64,000 bases of DNA from Diadophis punctatus similis (lineage: Eukaryota; Chordata; Lepidosauria; Squamata; Dipsadidae). The DNA lies in the NCBI GenBank assembly GCA_023053685.1, contig JALIGW010000013.1, positions 12,798,001 through 12,862,000 on the forward strand, given 5' to 3'. Below the pieces are notes generated by a model, which was not told the DNA's origin, did no database searches, and was given only the letters and a program-made list of their open reading frames with translations. Below are positions 37,383 through 49,084 of the stretch, piece after piece; position 1 is the first letter of the stretch; the number at the start of each line of letters is the position of its first letter. The translations under genes were made by a program, and so were the position numbers.

Positions 37383-38255
37383 TCTATGAGTCTGAAAATT
37401 AGGATTTGAATCTGATATGAAAATATATGTCTGAACTGGCATGCCAAATTTTGCTACTGGTCTCTCTCTATAGCAGTCTTTGGGACTGCAGCACTTAGAA
37501 TGTAAGCAGAGAATAACAAAGAAAAATAGAAGTAGCTGAATTTCGTGGTACTTTAAGCTTACTTTGGAGAAGTTGGGGTCTTGAGCAAAGAATGTTTGGA
37601 TTGTTTTCTTGCAATCTTTATCACTGAGTTTAAATGTGTTTTAATTACTTTTTAATTGTGTTTTAATTTGGTGTGGGTGTCTGTATTTTGTTTTGTTTCT
37701 GCCTCATTGAGTGCTTTCTGTTGGTTCAAAGACAAGATGTAAAGGGCAGCGTTCAGAGATCTAAATTCAATAGGAGCCCTTGTTTGAAGATGTGTTCCTA
37801 GCAGAGTGCAGAAAGAATGAGGTGTAATTAAAAAGCACAGCATCCCATTAACATAGGAGTTCAAAATATAGTTGTCTTGTATGCATAATATGATGTCAGT
37901 AAATGTTAGCAGACATTCATTGCACTTAGTATAAGCTAGATTGATCAAGAAATATATGAGGATAGAAAATTCTCACTCTGTCTAAGCTACCTCTTGAGTA
38001 GGAGGAGGAAAAATAAGGAAGAAAGTTCTTTTGTCTCTTATACATGGAGACTCATTGAAATAGCAATTAGCCAGGTAAGGTAAGCCTTCACCTTATCCAG
38101 GGCTGTCACAGGGAAGAGTCCATATAGCAGCTATAGCCATGTGATTGAAACCCCACCCATTAAAAAAAAGACTAAGTCTTCTAATGCATGCTGTGGCTGC
38201 CATTTTGAGTTTTTTCAGCCTTACTGTGCATTCACCTTTGCTCTCACCTCTCTAT

Positions 38256-39080
38256 TTTTATTTATTTATTTGTTTGTCAAACATGTACAAGATAGCAGGT
38301 ATGAATATAAACATGGACATGAACGAAGGAAATGAATACAAATAAATGGGGACAATAGGACAGGGATGGTAGAGTGTGCTTATGCACGCCCCCTTTACGT
38401 ATCTCTTAGGAATGAGGTGAGGTCCACGGTAGACAGTTTAAGGTTGAAGCTGTGAGGGTTTGAGGATGTAACAACGGAGTCGGGTAGAGCACTCCAGGCG
38501 TTGACCACTCTGTTGCTGAAGTTGTATTTTCTGCAATCGAGTTTGGATCGATTTACCTTGAGTTTGTATCGATTGTTTGCCCATGTATTATTGAGGTTGA
38601 AGGTGAAGAAGTCATTGACAGGTAAGACGTAGCAGACAAATTTTGTATACTATGCTTAGATCAGACCGCAGGCGGCGTTGTTCCAGATTGTCCAAGCCCA
38701 AAATTTCAAGCCTGGTGGCATAAGGGATTCTATTGTGAGTAGAGGAGTGGAGTACTCTTCTCGTGAAATACCTCTGGACCCGCTCAATCGTATTAATGTC
38801 TGATATACAGTGTGGATTCCAGGCAGGCGAGCTGTATTCGAGAATTGGTCTGGCAAAGGTTTTGTATGCCCTAGTTAGCAATACCATGATACTGGAGAAG
38901 AAGCTTCACAAAATTAGGTTAACAATTTAGTGAATTTTTGGCAATGCTGTTACAGTGAGTTCTGGGGCTTAGATCGTTTGAGATGAGTACTCCTAGGTCT
39001 TTGACAGAGTGAGGGTCGTCTACGAGGTTGTTTCTGCTCAACTTGTATTTGGTGTGCTGATTTTTATTGACAGTGTGTAG
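38256..39080 (-). mobile_element. CR1/L2-group LINE fragment, longest copy of the second subfamily
   Basis: Reverse strand, in TMEM255B intron 1 and antisense to the gene. Coding remnants in order are VKDLGVLIS-DLSPRTHC (about 38,930-39,060), FARPILEYSSPAWNPH and IERVQRYFTRRV, then LEQRRLRSDLS-VYKI and the 3' UTR block. Frameshifts and stops break it. The order matches the reverse transcriptase C-terminal half of CR1/L2-type LINEs. Confidence 0.78.
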
Positions 39081-39084
39081 GACA

Positions 39085-41070
39085 GATCATTTATTAGTTG
39101 ATTTTCATCAGCTCAGAGGTGCAAAAAGAGGAACAGGTCATCAAAGAGCATCCACAAAAAGAAAGGGGAGTTCTGGTCAATCTTTTCTTTAAATTATTTC
39201 CTCCCCATTGTTTTTTTTCTTCTGCAAAGAAAAGTGCCCAACTTGCAAACGCAGGGAATCTGAAGCCAGTAAATTGTCCAGAAAGAAGAGATCAGGCACA
39301 TCCTGCTCATACTTGTCTCCAGTGGCTTTGAAGCATGACACTTAGCTGGGTGTACTGTACACTTTTGCCTTAATTTATGACATTTCCTATCCTTTCCTAT
39401 GAAGCATAGAAGTGTACTGGTTGCCTAAACCTCTGTCTATTTCTTGCATTTGTAGGATAGCTATGATGTGGGCTTCCTATATTGAAGTAATTCTGCATAA
39501 AAATTCCTCTTGTGTGAAATAACCCTGAGCATCAGGAACATCACATTTCAGTTTCAATTTTTTTTCTACACACATGAATACAAATCAGGCATGAAATCAG
39601 CTGGATGAAAGCTTTGTCTCTTTGCTACGGACGGGCATTGCAATTTTACATAACCCTCAAAAGGAGGAAACTTGCAAATGGATCTGGCACCGCTACTATG
39701 CACTGCAGATTGTGTTGGCCTTGCCTTTCTCTTCTTTGGGGTTTGTTTTCCAGTCATAAATAGAGATTTAGATCTTATCCCACTTTTGAGTGGGGGGAAA
39801 AATCTCAAAAAAGACCTGCAATCAAAGCAATTCAGAAATGATAAGAAGAGGAACATGCATTTGGGCTCATACTGTACAAGAAGAAAGCTACACACAGGTG
39901 CTGGATTTACTTTAATGGTACATTTATCCATAGTAAGCGATCAGGTGCCCCAACCCGTGGGAAATCAATAGTAAAGTATCAATGCAAATATATAATAAAA
40001 CCTGAACTACCTCCATTCCAAGAAATCCATTTTGCATTTATTGCAAAAGTCGATTGGGAATAAACAGGCCATTGATTAGTTAACTAATTATCATAGAATG
40101 AACCATCTTTTCTTTCCATGTCTTTCAAAATTAGCAACAATTAGCAACAATTCATCACAACCTCTGGTAGTAGATATTTTGCTTATTTTTGAGAACTTGC
40201 AAACATACTTGTTTTATAATCATATAAAGCCAGTCTTGTGAACTATAATGGACGGAGAATCTTCATGGATGTAACTAGAATATGAATGTGGTTTTTGTCT
40301 TCAGCATGGTTATTTTATCTTTAACGTGTGAAGGATGTCACCTGAAATCTGAAGAATTTTTGTTGCTTCGGAATTCAGCTTCCGTTTTCTCAGACTTTTG
40401 AAGAAAATGCCAACTTTTGGTAACAGCATTAATTGAAAATCTTGTATAAGAGGAAGCATGCTAAAAGTTTCTAACACAACTTTTGTTTATCACCAGAATT
40501 CCTGCTTTTCCTTATGTGAAATGCTACTTTCGTAAGAGCGAAACTAAATATCCCATGTAAATATAGGCAGTAATTTTCTAGTAGTATTTACATAGAAAGT
40601 GAAAACAGCTTAGAAACAGCTTATAATAGGAAAGCAGCAGTGGGTAGGCCATTAACCTTTCTTAAGTTCTTTTCAGTCTCTCAAATAACCTAAACTAACC
40701 TGATAATGATTTTATTACTTATACATCTGTAGATTTCTAACATTTTACATATTTTTAATGACAAACATAGAGGGTTTAAAAACCTTCCCGGCCCTAATTT
40801 TGTTTAATTTGCCACCCCAACTGTTCCCCCAGCCCAGTTTTAAAGAAAGAATGAAGACAAATTTAATCTGTACACCCGAATGTAATGCTTAAATGGTTTC
40901 CTTTCACACTCTAAATGCTAATACTCTGATAATAAGTATTTGCAACACAATCTTTTCTGTTTATTGAGAAGTAAGTCCTAGTGACACAGTGGGTCCTTTT
41001 TTCCTTTTTTCTTTCTCTTGTTTTAATGAAATACTTTTTTAAAAATTAAAAATCTGCCCTTGATTCACTA
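39085..41070. other. TMEM255B intron 1, no feature seen
   Basis: Unique-looking sequence. Open frames on both strands near 39,566-39,971 overlap each other and lack a motif or splice context, so I do not call a gene. Confidence 0.55.
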
Positions 41071-41079
41071 TACATAGAG

Positions 41080-41252
41080 CAGTAGTGGGTTCTAAAACTT
41101 GTTGCTACCGGTTTGTGCCCGTGCGCGCACGTGTGATACTTCCGCGTGTCCCGGGCAGGTGGGCGAAGCATCCTGGGCAGGTGGGTGGAGCCTCCCATCG
41201 CCACCACTACCAGTTTGCAGAACCGGGTCGAACCGGGAGCAACCCACCGCTG
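41080..41252. mobile_element. hAT MITE, group B
   Basis: 173 bp, ends CAGTAGTGGGTTCT ... GCAACCCACCGCTG, with a perfect duplication ACATAGAG (41,072-41,079 and 41,253-41,260). The GC-rich core (gtgcccgtgcgcgcacgtgt) contrasts with the AT-rich intron 1 around it. Confidence 0.88.
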
Positions 41253-41770
41253 ACATAGAGTCATTGGTTTATGACCACTGGTAGAAAAGCCTGCTTGTGA
41301 TGTGAAACGTCCTTAGATGTTTCTCTCTTTCAGATAAAAAGCAGATTTAGAGGAATCATGTATCTTAGGAAACAAGAAAAGTATTAGCTCACCTCTGGCA
41401 TTATGACACTCTTCCAGTTTATCTTCTGTATCATTTCAGCAGAAAAAATTAGGGGGAGGAAATGAAATCATAGATATCTTATATTACATAATGTGTCCTG
41501 GAATAGAACTGTTCAAGGTTTGATTCTCAATCTAATTTCAGAAGTCATTTAGGTTGGTTCAGGGCAAAATCGTTTTTCTGTTTTTCAACAGCTTCTTGCT
41601 TGAGAAGGAAGAAAGAAAGACAGAGAAGGTTGAGGAGGGAGGGAGAAATGAAAGGGATGGCAGAAAAAGAATGATTTCACCCTGGTTAGCAGTGTCAAGT
41701 AGACAGCAAAATCAAGAGAGCCACTAGTAGAGGATTGGAGTGTTTCATATTTCCTTTGCGTCATCTAGTG

Positions 41771-42150
41771 TAGTGTTTCCCAATTTTGGGAACTTTAAAA
41801 TATGTGAACTTCAACTCAGGGGCGGGTTCCACTTACCTTTTGCTACCGGTGCGCATCGTCCCACCGCATGATTCAACTTCCATGAATGCGCAGAAGGAAA
41901 TTTGAAGCCAAAACACAGCTGAGAAGCCATCCAAACCAGGAAAAAAGCGCCGATTCTACTTCCGCGCATGCGCAGAAGGACATTTCAAGCCAAAAAAAAG
42001 ATGGCGGCGTGCACAGACCAGGAGAGACAGCACCGGAGCCGTCACGTCTAAATTGCATCATCAGTGGGCTGCTACCGGAGCGCAGCACTGGACCGCACTG
42101 GTAGGAACCCACCACTGCTTCAACTCCCAGAATACCCCAAGTGGGCTGTT
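41771..42150. mobile_element. Group A hAT MITE split by a group B insertion
   Basis: The left arm (tagtgtttcccaattttggg ... acttcaact) resumes after 42,117 with cttcaactcccagaatac. The right arm is truncated or diverged. The intervening 301 bp is a group B element with its own 8-bp duplication, so group B jumped into group A here. Confidence 0.72.
41817..42117. mobile_element. hAT MITE, group B, inserted into a group A MITE
   Basis: 301 bp, ends CAGGGGCGGGTTCC ... GGAACCCACCACTG, perfect duplication CTTCAACT (41,809-41,816 and 42,118-42,125). It contains two copies of a gcgcatgcgcagaagga or similar motif. It lies 304 bp upstream of exon 2. Confidence 0.88.
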
Positions 42151-42421
42151 GGGCAGCTCAGTACAGTAATTGACTCAACTATTAAGTGAAGTCAGCCTTC
42201 AGCAGAAAAAGGCCTCCTAATCTAACATCCTTTCATGTAGGAGCCTAATTTCAGAGATAAGATACTTCTAATTAGAAATTGCTGTTTCTAAGCTAAGACT
42301 ATCTAAGAAGTTTGACATAAGGTTTCTTGTTAAGAGGGTTGCATAAGAATGAAGCAGACTCAACTCTCCTTTAAGATTAGTGTGTTTTTAATATGCATTT
42401 ACAATGTGTGTTTTTTCACAG

Positions 42422-42564
42422 GGCACTTCACAAAAAGAAAGAAAACATCTCTTTGGTTCACAGTCGCCCTTTTGGTAGTGTCTGTTTTCATACTGACCAT
42501 AGGCCTTGCTGCAACCACAAGAACTGAAAATGTAACTGTGGGAGGCTATTATCCAGGAATAATA
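42422..42564 (+). CDS. TMEM255B: TMEM255B coding exon 2
   Basis: The acceptor is a T-rich tract ending cacag at 42,421 and the donor is gtaagt at 42,565. The exon holds 2 nt completing Gly20 plus 47 codons. It starts with a basic cytosolic stretch (HFTKRKKTS), then membrane segment 1 (about residues 30-50, LWFTVALLVVSVFILTIGLAA). The loop TTRTENVTVGGYYPGII follows, with an NVT N-glycosylation sequon at Asn56, which places the loop on the lumenal or extracellular side if it is used. The exon ends in phase 0. The TTRTENVTVGGYYPG stretch is the strongest family signature in the window and is nearly invariant in vertebrate TMEM255 proteins as I recall them. Confidence 0.95.
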
Positions 42565-42814
42565 GTAAGTCTATCAACCACTGCATTTTATTTTTTCCAG
42601 TATTCATAGTGCATCAAATAAGGGACCAAAAATGTAAAAATGGTCAGAAAAATTGGGTCTGGCTTCACTTATGATGGAAATTTTAGTTCCAGTTGTGGTC
42701 ATATGTTGAAAACTATCTATATATCTGCCCTATGCAGGTTTTGTGCAATTTGACAATAAACCTAGTTCCGTCAAGCTTAACTTAATAGAAAGTGTGGATG
42801 TTGGTATGAAAGAG

Positions 42815-43010
42815 CTGAGTCTCAGTTGGGTTATGGCACTGGACCAGTAGAAAAATCTTGAGTTCTAGTCCCACCTCGGGCATGGAAGTCAGCTAGGTAA
42901 CTTTAGTCATCTTCTCTTAGTCCTAGGGAAAAGAACTATAAACCATTTCCAAACACGTTGCCTAGAAGATTGCATATGGTTACCAGGAGCCACGTCTGAC
43001 TCAAAAGAAT
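42815..43010 (+). mobile_element. Old tRNA-derived SINE, degraded
   Basis: It contains a B-box-like gagttctagtcccacc, a cctagggaaaagaactataa block and ccatttccaaac, resembling reptile tRNA-SINE bodies with many substitutions. It lies in intron 2. Confidence 0.45.
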
Positions 43011-43177
43011 GAAAAACGCATGAAATAATGGGAAAATTCATTCCTTATATTGAAAACACTAAGATGTAGTTTGGGCCAAGATACAGTATATAGGACTTTA
43101 TGGGAAACATGATTGGGAATGCTTCTATCCAGTTTTGGTGGGCTCACCAAATTTATCAATATTTTAGGATCCAAGTA

Positions 43178-44198
43178 CCGTATTTTTCGGAGTATAAGAC
43201 GCACCTTTTTAACACCCAAAAGAGGGTGAAAACTTGGGTGCGTCTTATACACCGAATGCAGCCCCACCCACCCAGCCACCCCCACCCTTTGGCCTCTGTC
43301 TTCCAGCAATTTACCTGCTTGCAGGAAAGAGGGAAGAGCCTGTAAAGCCAAGTAAGTCAGTAGCAGTTTCCTGATCTACAGCTGATTAGGTTTGCCACGT
43401 GGGGAAATGAAAGTGAAACTAACTACAAAAAGGCAAATAGCTGGGAGAGACACGCATATTTTTATTTTTTGCTGAACTGGATGGAAGGGGGTAAGTGAAT
43501 AACTATAAATGTCTGTAGAATGTTCAAATTATTAGACTTATTTTTTTAAGACTGCTTTATTATTGTTTTAGAGCCAGGGGTCTCCAGCCTTGGCAACTTT
43601 AAGACTTGTGGACTTCAACTCCCAGAATTCCACAGCCAGCTTTGTTAGCTTTGCTGGCTGTGGAATTCTGGGAGTTGAAGTCCACAAGTCTTAAAGTTGC
43701 CAAGGTTGGAGATCCCTGTAAATCTAGACAACTTAACAAAATAAAGAAGCTTTTTAAAATAAATGTTTGCTCTGAAGAGGCCCAGTGCTATTGTATATTC
43801 TTTTAAATAATAGAGAATAATGTATACTTCCAGAAATTTTAATTAATTTTAACAGCTCTGTACAAGTATAGTATGAAATGTAACAGTGTCCTGTTTAGTA
43901 TTAGAGTTTAGTTACCTTGGATTAGATCGATTTAAATAATTGGAAAGAGTTAGTGTGACTACATTTAAGAAAACTTTCTGGCATAATGTACATTTCTCCA
44001 ATTCTTTGCTATTTCTATGGGTGAGGCACACATGCACAGAAATACACAGCAAATAGTGTATATCATCTGTGCTGTCTGCTGTCTGCTGTTTGCTGTTTGG
44101 CAAATTGCTTGGAGGCAGAGGCCTTTTTCCCTTGTTTTCCTCCCCCCAAACTAAGTGTGTCTTATACTTCGGTGCGTCTTATACTCCGAAAAATACAG
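43178..44198. mobile_element. TA-flanked MITE, group E, carrying a group A MITE
   Basis: Ends ccgtatttttcggagtataa ... atactccgaaaaatacag, TA flanks at 43,176-43,177 and 44,199-44,200. The interior includes the group A hairpin at 43,575-43,718. Whether all of the 1-kb interior belongs to one element cannot be told from this copy. Confidence 0.72.
43575..43718. mobile_element. Palindromic hAT MITE, group A, inside another transposon
   Basis: A 144-bp hairpin, arms CAGGGGTCTCC ... GGAGATCCCTG, lying between the terminal repeats of the TA-flanked element at 43,178-44,198 in intron 2. A duplication is not evident. Confidence 0.8.
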
Positions 44199-45331
44199 TA
44201 CCCTTTTGACTGCCTTCTCTACTATTTTTTTTAGGCCAGGTAAACCCTCCTTGTGAATCTGGGAGTGATAATAATAAAGGGATTCCTTTAAAAATAGTTT
44301 GCTCAGTGGCAGCATGCTGGTGATCATTTTCCTGTCCTGGGAATGTGCACTGGGCTCCATGTTTTGTGTGTATGTGTGTGCGTGTGCATGTATGTTTTAG
44401 AGAGAAAATAAAAAATATGCTTCCTGACCCAACTATCTGATCTTGGTTCTTTACTATTGGATTACATCTACCTATTTCATGTTTTCTTTTGTAAGGTTGG
44501 GGTTAGAACATCTGTGCAATGTCCCTGTGTTTGCCCACTCTGCTTAAAAGGATTTAACTGGGTCACTCAGGATGCAAGGCTCCATGTAATGTCCCCCTGG
44601 CAGCAGGTTGTCTTCAGAGCAGCCAATTTTACTAGTGATGGAGGAAGCTGCTATGTTCATGCCATGTGGCTCAGAATGGCTTCCATGCTAGCCATGGCTC
44701 TTCTGTGATCTTGGAGGAAGGACTTCTCAATTCCACTGCTAGATTCTAGTGCTACGTCTTGCAGCATTCAGTTGTGTTGATAAATGCCACCACTATCTGT
44801 TGACTGCTATTCTGATTGTCCTGAGTGGGTTTCAGGCCGCGCTAATATTCTTCTAGCAGAATCATCAAAACTCCACACAAAATGGTACAACTAACATGAG
44901 CCATGAAGTCCAAAATAGAACAAGTCCTTCCATTGCCATCCAAGCAATGTGTTCCAAAGAAGACCAGCTTCTATGAAAGAACCATGTTGAGCCTTACTAT
45001 CAAGCTGACCCATGAGATCTGCTGCAACTAAGCAAGGAAATAAGCAAGGAAACATCGATGCATAGCATGGACCATTATAGAGAAGAAGTGCTCAAAATGA
45101 CCATAGACCCCAGCATTTAAATCCCCAATTGCCATAGAAAGCTTGGTTATTTTTAATTGTTATCCATAGCTTTATGCTATAAATAGAAGCCCTGTTAGTA
45201 ACAAGGCCTATTTTATTCATGAGCCACTTCTTTCTTTTCAATTCTATTTCTCAAATAAAGACTATTTCCTTTTCTCCTTTCTTTTCCTAAATTACGTTTA
45301 TTTCTCACCATACTTATTATATATAGTTGAA

Positions 45332-45346
45332 CAGAGAGAGACAGAC

Positions 45347-45438
<92 letters not shown>
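45332..45438 (+). repeat. (GA)n(CAGA)n microsatellite in intron 3
   Basis: A GA run bounded on both sides by CAGA repeats, uninterrupted over about 100 bp. Confidence 0.92.
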
Positions 45439-45439
<1 letters not shown>

Positions 45440-45519
45440 TTTACTGAACCCATTTTAAGTTATTATAAGGAAATGCCTTTTATAAATAAATAAGGAAATG
45501 ATGTCTCCTAAGCTATTCC

Positions 45520-46032
45520 CAGGGGCGGGTTCCTAATTTTTTTACTACGACTCTGTGGGCATGGCTTATTTTGTGGGTGTGGCTTGCCAGCCATGTGACC
45601 AGGTGGGCGTGGCTTCTCAGACTGCTGAAGGGAGGGGAACTGAGATAGGTCCTGCTGCCCATTCCCCCTCCCTCAGCAGCTCGAGAAGCCTCAAACGTGC
45701 GAAAATGCCTAGGATCATCACTGCGTGTTCGTGGCTTCTCGGACTGCTGAAGGGAGGGGAATGGAGATAGCTCCTGCCGCCCGTTCTTTCAGCGTCTCAC
45801 GCGCTCCCTCAGCCATCCTCCCCTGCTTGGACTCACTGTGGGGTAGGAAGGCAGCGCATGCGCAGTGCCGGAAGCTCAGCTTCTGGGCATGCGCAGAAGA
45901 AGAAAAAAAATTTTTTAAATTTTTTTTAATGGCGGCCAGGCACTGGCAACCAACTGCACCGGTACTGTGACATCACCAGCGGGCCGCTACCGGTGCTATA
46001 GAGTGGACCGCACTGGTAGGAACCCACCACTG
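45520..46032. mobile_element. hAT MITE, group B, long form
   Basis: 513 bp, perfect duplication GCTATTCC (45,512-45,519 and 46,033-46,040). It is longer than other copies because of an internal duplication: gtggcttctcagactgctga and gtggcttctcggactgctga start about 120 bp apart (near 45,609 and 45,730). It lies 240 bp upstream of exon 3. Confidence 0.87.
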
Positions 46033-46272
46033 GCTATTCCATTTTGTGTGTTTCCTAGAAGCTTGTTAGACTCTTGATAAACTTTTTAATTGCAACCTGT
46101 TATTTTTCTTTTATGAAGAGTCTTACAGATAATACTGTATATGTGAAGCAGGTTCTCAACTTGCCTGGAATGGCACTTTTCATTCTTCTTTTCTTCTTAT
46201 TTAAAATCAATCACATCTTATAAATGTAGCTAACTTGTCCTGTTTTTTTTGTGGATTTGCTTTTTGCCATAG

Positions 46273-46335
46273 CTTGGCTTTGGATCCTTCCTGGGGATTA
46301 TTGGGCTCCATTTGGTAGAGAATCGAAAGCAAATG
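46273..46335 (+). CDS. TMEM255B: TMEM255B coding exon 3
   Basis: The exon has exactly 21 codons in phase 0 on both sides, with acceptor ccatag at 46,267-46,272 and donor gtaagc at 46,336. It encodes LGFGSFLGIIGLHLVENRKQM. This completes membrane segment 2 (about residues 62-82, including YYPGII from exon 2) and a short charged cytosolic loop (ENRKQ). The family shows LGFGSFLGIIG followed by an LxEN(R/K) motif at this point, so the match is clear despite the small exon. It is too short to be seen as an isolated open frame. Confidence 0.93.
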
Positions 46336-46924
46336 GTAAGCAAATAATAAACAGTGTGATTTAAAAACCAGAACATTGATCTGGGACTCTGTTTTTCATT
46401 CCGTTTCTCTCAACATATCTCCGTAATTTTAGAAGCATTCAATCCATAGTCAATTTGTGTAATATATGCTATGGTAACAGTATGACTAGTAAAGTACAAA
46501 ATGGATAATGAAAGAAAGACTAAAATGAAGCACTCAAGTTAAGCACTACTCATTAAAATTTCTTTAGAGCTTAATTTTATTATTGTCTATTTTGTTCCTG
46601 TTTCTTTTGTGAGGCATAAGTCTACAGTTCAGCCAGATACAGCATGTTCTGATTTACAATTCAACCAACACTTTTCTCCTTGTTTGATCCCAGAATCTAA
46701 TGTGAAAAGGTACTCTGTCCCTGAGCTATTAACAGTCCTAGCTGGGAGCCATTAATAGACAATTTAACTATCTTGCCTAGGTGCTTAGTTGTCTTCATTG
46801 TGAGGCATGATTTCATATGTCTGATTTCTTTTTAAAACTCAGTTTAAGCCCTCACTTTATTTTGTGGTAGTGAAATCCATTTGTTTTTTAGGTTTTGTTT
46901 TTTTACTGGGCAGAGAGAAGATTT

Positions 46925-47300
46925 CTTTTATTTATTTATTTTTTATTTTGTATATTTTTTTAATTTCCAGGTGCGTTTTGTTTACAGTGTTTACAGTATA
47001 TTAGTTTATAATATAAAATACAAAAATACAAAAGCAAACAGTAGGAAAAATGAGGGAGGGAAAGAGGAAAGGAGAAGTGCAGAACAGAAGGGAAAAAAGA
47101 AAAAAGGCATTGACTTCCGACTCCCTCTGGCGCAGTAGAATAAAACAGTAACATCAAACCTCAATTTTTTACTCATATAATAGTATGAACTTAACCATTT
47201 CTATAACAACAAATCTATCTAATCAGTAAAACCAAAAATCAACGTTTCATTTTTTTTCCACCTCAAGCACAAAGTCCAGAAGTGGTTTCCAAGTACCGTA
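46925..47300 (-). mobile_element. Possible L1 3' UTR remnant
   Basis: An A/T-rich stretch ending in a purine-rich segment (gagggaaagaggaaaggaga), then a region resembling squamate L1 3' UTR, antisense to TMEM255B in intron 3. It has no protein signature, so this is tentative. Confidence 0.35.
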
Positions 47301-47457
47301 GGTAAAATCCATTTGTTAACACCCAGAGTCATTGAGAATCGGGTACTATGCACATTTAATAAATTACAATAATGCTAATGCTGTTACTTTCTTCTAGCTT
47401 CTTCTCACTAGATTCCATTTGTATAATAACATGGGGTTCTACAACTATGAGGAAGAG

Positions 47458-47477
47458 TTAGGGTTAGGGTTAGGGTT
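47458..47477 (+). repeat. Short interstitial telomere-type repeat (TTAGGG)3
   Basis: Three and a third exact copies of the vertebrate telomere hexamer in intron 3, in otherwise unique sequence. This is a short interstitial site, not a telomere. Confidence 0.85.
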
Positions 47478-48298
47478 CTACTACCTTTGTTGCCTAAGTT
47501 TAATTGTTACTGAAATAAGAGATTGGTGCTTTGGACACATCATATTAGATAATTAATTCCTAGAATACTTGTATGCTCTGAACGTGCATTTCACGTTTCA
47601 CGTGACGTTTCAAAGTCAATGTTGTGATGATTAAATCAATATGTGATGGGAAAGGGAGGGATATGGGTTTTTTTATAAGTAGCAACATGTTAAACAGACC
47701 AACTCTTGGGACAGTCCTAGTTCAGCTTGAGAACAGAACCTGATAGACTGATAGTCCAATTAGACTAGGAAAGTGGTCGGCATAATAGCACATGCTGTAA
47801 GACTAAGTGCAAATTTCATAGTTAATAATAGACATTTTTTTCCTTCCAAAATCCTTCCCTTCCCTCCCCCACCCTTTTTTTGGCTTTCATTTTGCCTGAT
47901 GAGTACCAATGATTGAAAAACTTGCACACCATCTGTTGAAAAGGTTGGTTTGATACAAGTGAAAATGGAAAATTTAAGAAGAAATGGCAGCAATATCCTG
48001 GAGTATTGATGCTTTTCATAAATGGAAGATTGGAGGACTTGTACCTTCCTATCTTTGCTGTTGTTAAATGATGGCCATGCAATCACACAGTTTTTATTAT
48101 ACCATTTTTAACGTGCACAATGCACATGCAATTTTATTCTATCAGATGTAATATTTGGTAGGTGAATCTCATTAGTTTCCTAACCAAAAACATTTTGATG
48201 GGTAATATGGTATTTGGAAATTGCTAAAGTTGAATATAAGACCCTCGCAGATAATTTAATGTTTGTTATCTTTTAGTCTCTTCCAAGTGAAAGAGTTA

Positions 48299-49084
48299 CC
48301 GTATTTTTCAGAGTATAAGACGCACCGGAGTATAAGACGCACCTTAGTTTTTTGGGAGGAAAATAGGGGAAACAATCTGCCTACCAGGTATTCATCTGGC
48401 TAGCGTCCTTAGTCTGGTCAGCTTCAGCACATTATTTTATCCCCGGGTTAGGACTTAAAAAAATCTTCTTCTGAGAGAGTAACAATGAAAGAGCATGCAA
48501 GCCAGTAAGAGCTGGGAAGATCGTTAGCACCTGGTTAGGGCTAGAAAAAAACTTATTCAGAGCAAGTAGAGCAATGAAAAAAACCCTGCAAAGACTTAGG
48601 GCTGGAAAAACATTCTTCTGAGAGAGTAACAATGAAAGAGCCTGCAAGCTGGTAAGAGCTGGGAAGATAGTTAGCACCTGGTTAGGGCTAGAAAAAAACT
48701 TATTCGGAGCAGCTTCAGCACATTATTTTATCTCCTGGTTAGGACTTAAAAAAACCTTCTTCTGAGAGAATAACAATGAAAGAACCTGCAAGCCAGTAAG
48801 AGCTGGGAAGTTCGTTAGCACCTGGTTAGGGCTAGAAAAAAACTTATTCGGAGCAAGTAGAGCAATGAAAAAAAAATTCTGCAAAGACTTAGGGCTGGAA
48901 AAACATTCTTCAGAGAGAGTAACAATGAAAAAGCCTACAAGGTAAGAGCTGGGAAGATCGTTAGCACCTAGTTATGGCTAGAAAAAAAGCTTTGAAAAAG
49001 CTACATTCAGAGTATAAGACGCACCCAAATTTTCAGCCACTTTTAGGGAGGAAAAAGGTGCTTTTTATACTCTGAAAAATACGG
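48299..49084. mobile_element. TA-flanked MITE, group E, with internal tandem array
   Basis: Ends ccgtatttttcagagtataa ... atactctgaaaaatacgg with TA at both sides (48,297-48,298 and 49,085-49,086). The interior is an array of four ~147-bp units, and the gacgcacc end motif is repeated inside both termini. It is in intron 3. Confidence 0.84.
48430..49000 (+). repeat. Four ~147-bp repeats in an A-B-A-B order
   Basis: The block gagagagtaacaatgaaa ends at 48,480, 48,627, 48,771 and 48,920 (spacing 147, 144, 149). Units 1 and 3 begin ggttaggacttaaaaaaa; units 2 and 4 begin acttagggctggaaaaac. Like units are therefore 291-293 bp apart, a dimeric higher-order repeat. Confidence 0.82.

Noticed and set aside
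39566..39971. Overlapping open frames of 121 and 99 codons on opposite strands
   Set aside because: Neither shows a known motif or splice context, and frames of this size are expected by chance in 64 kb.
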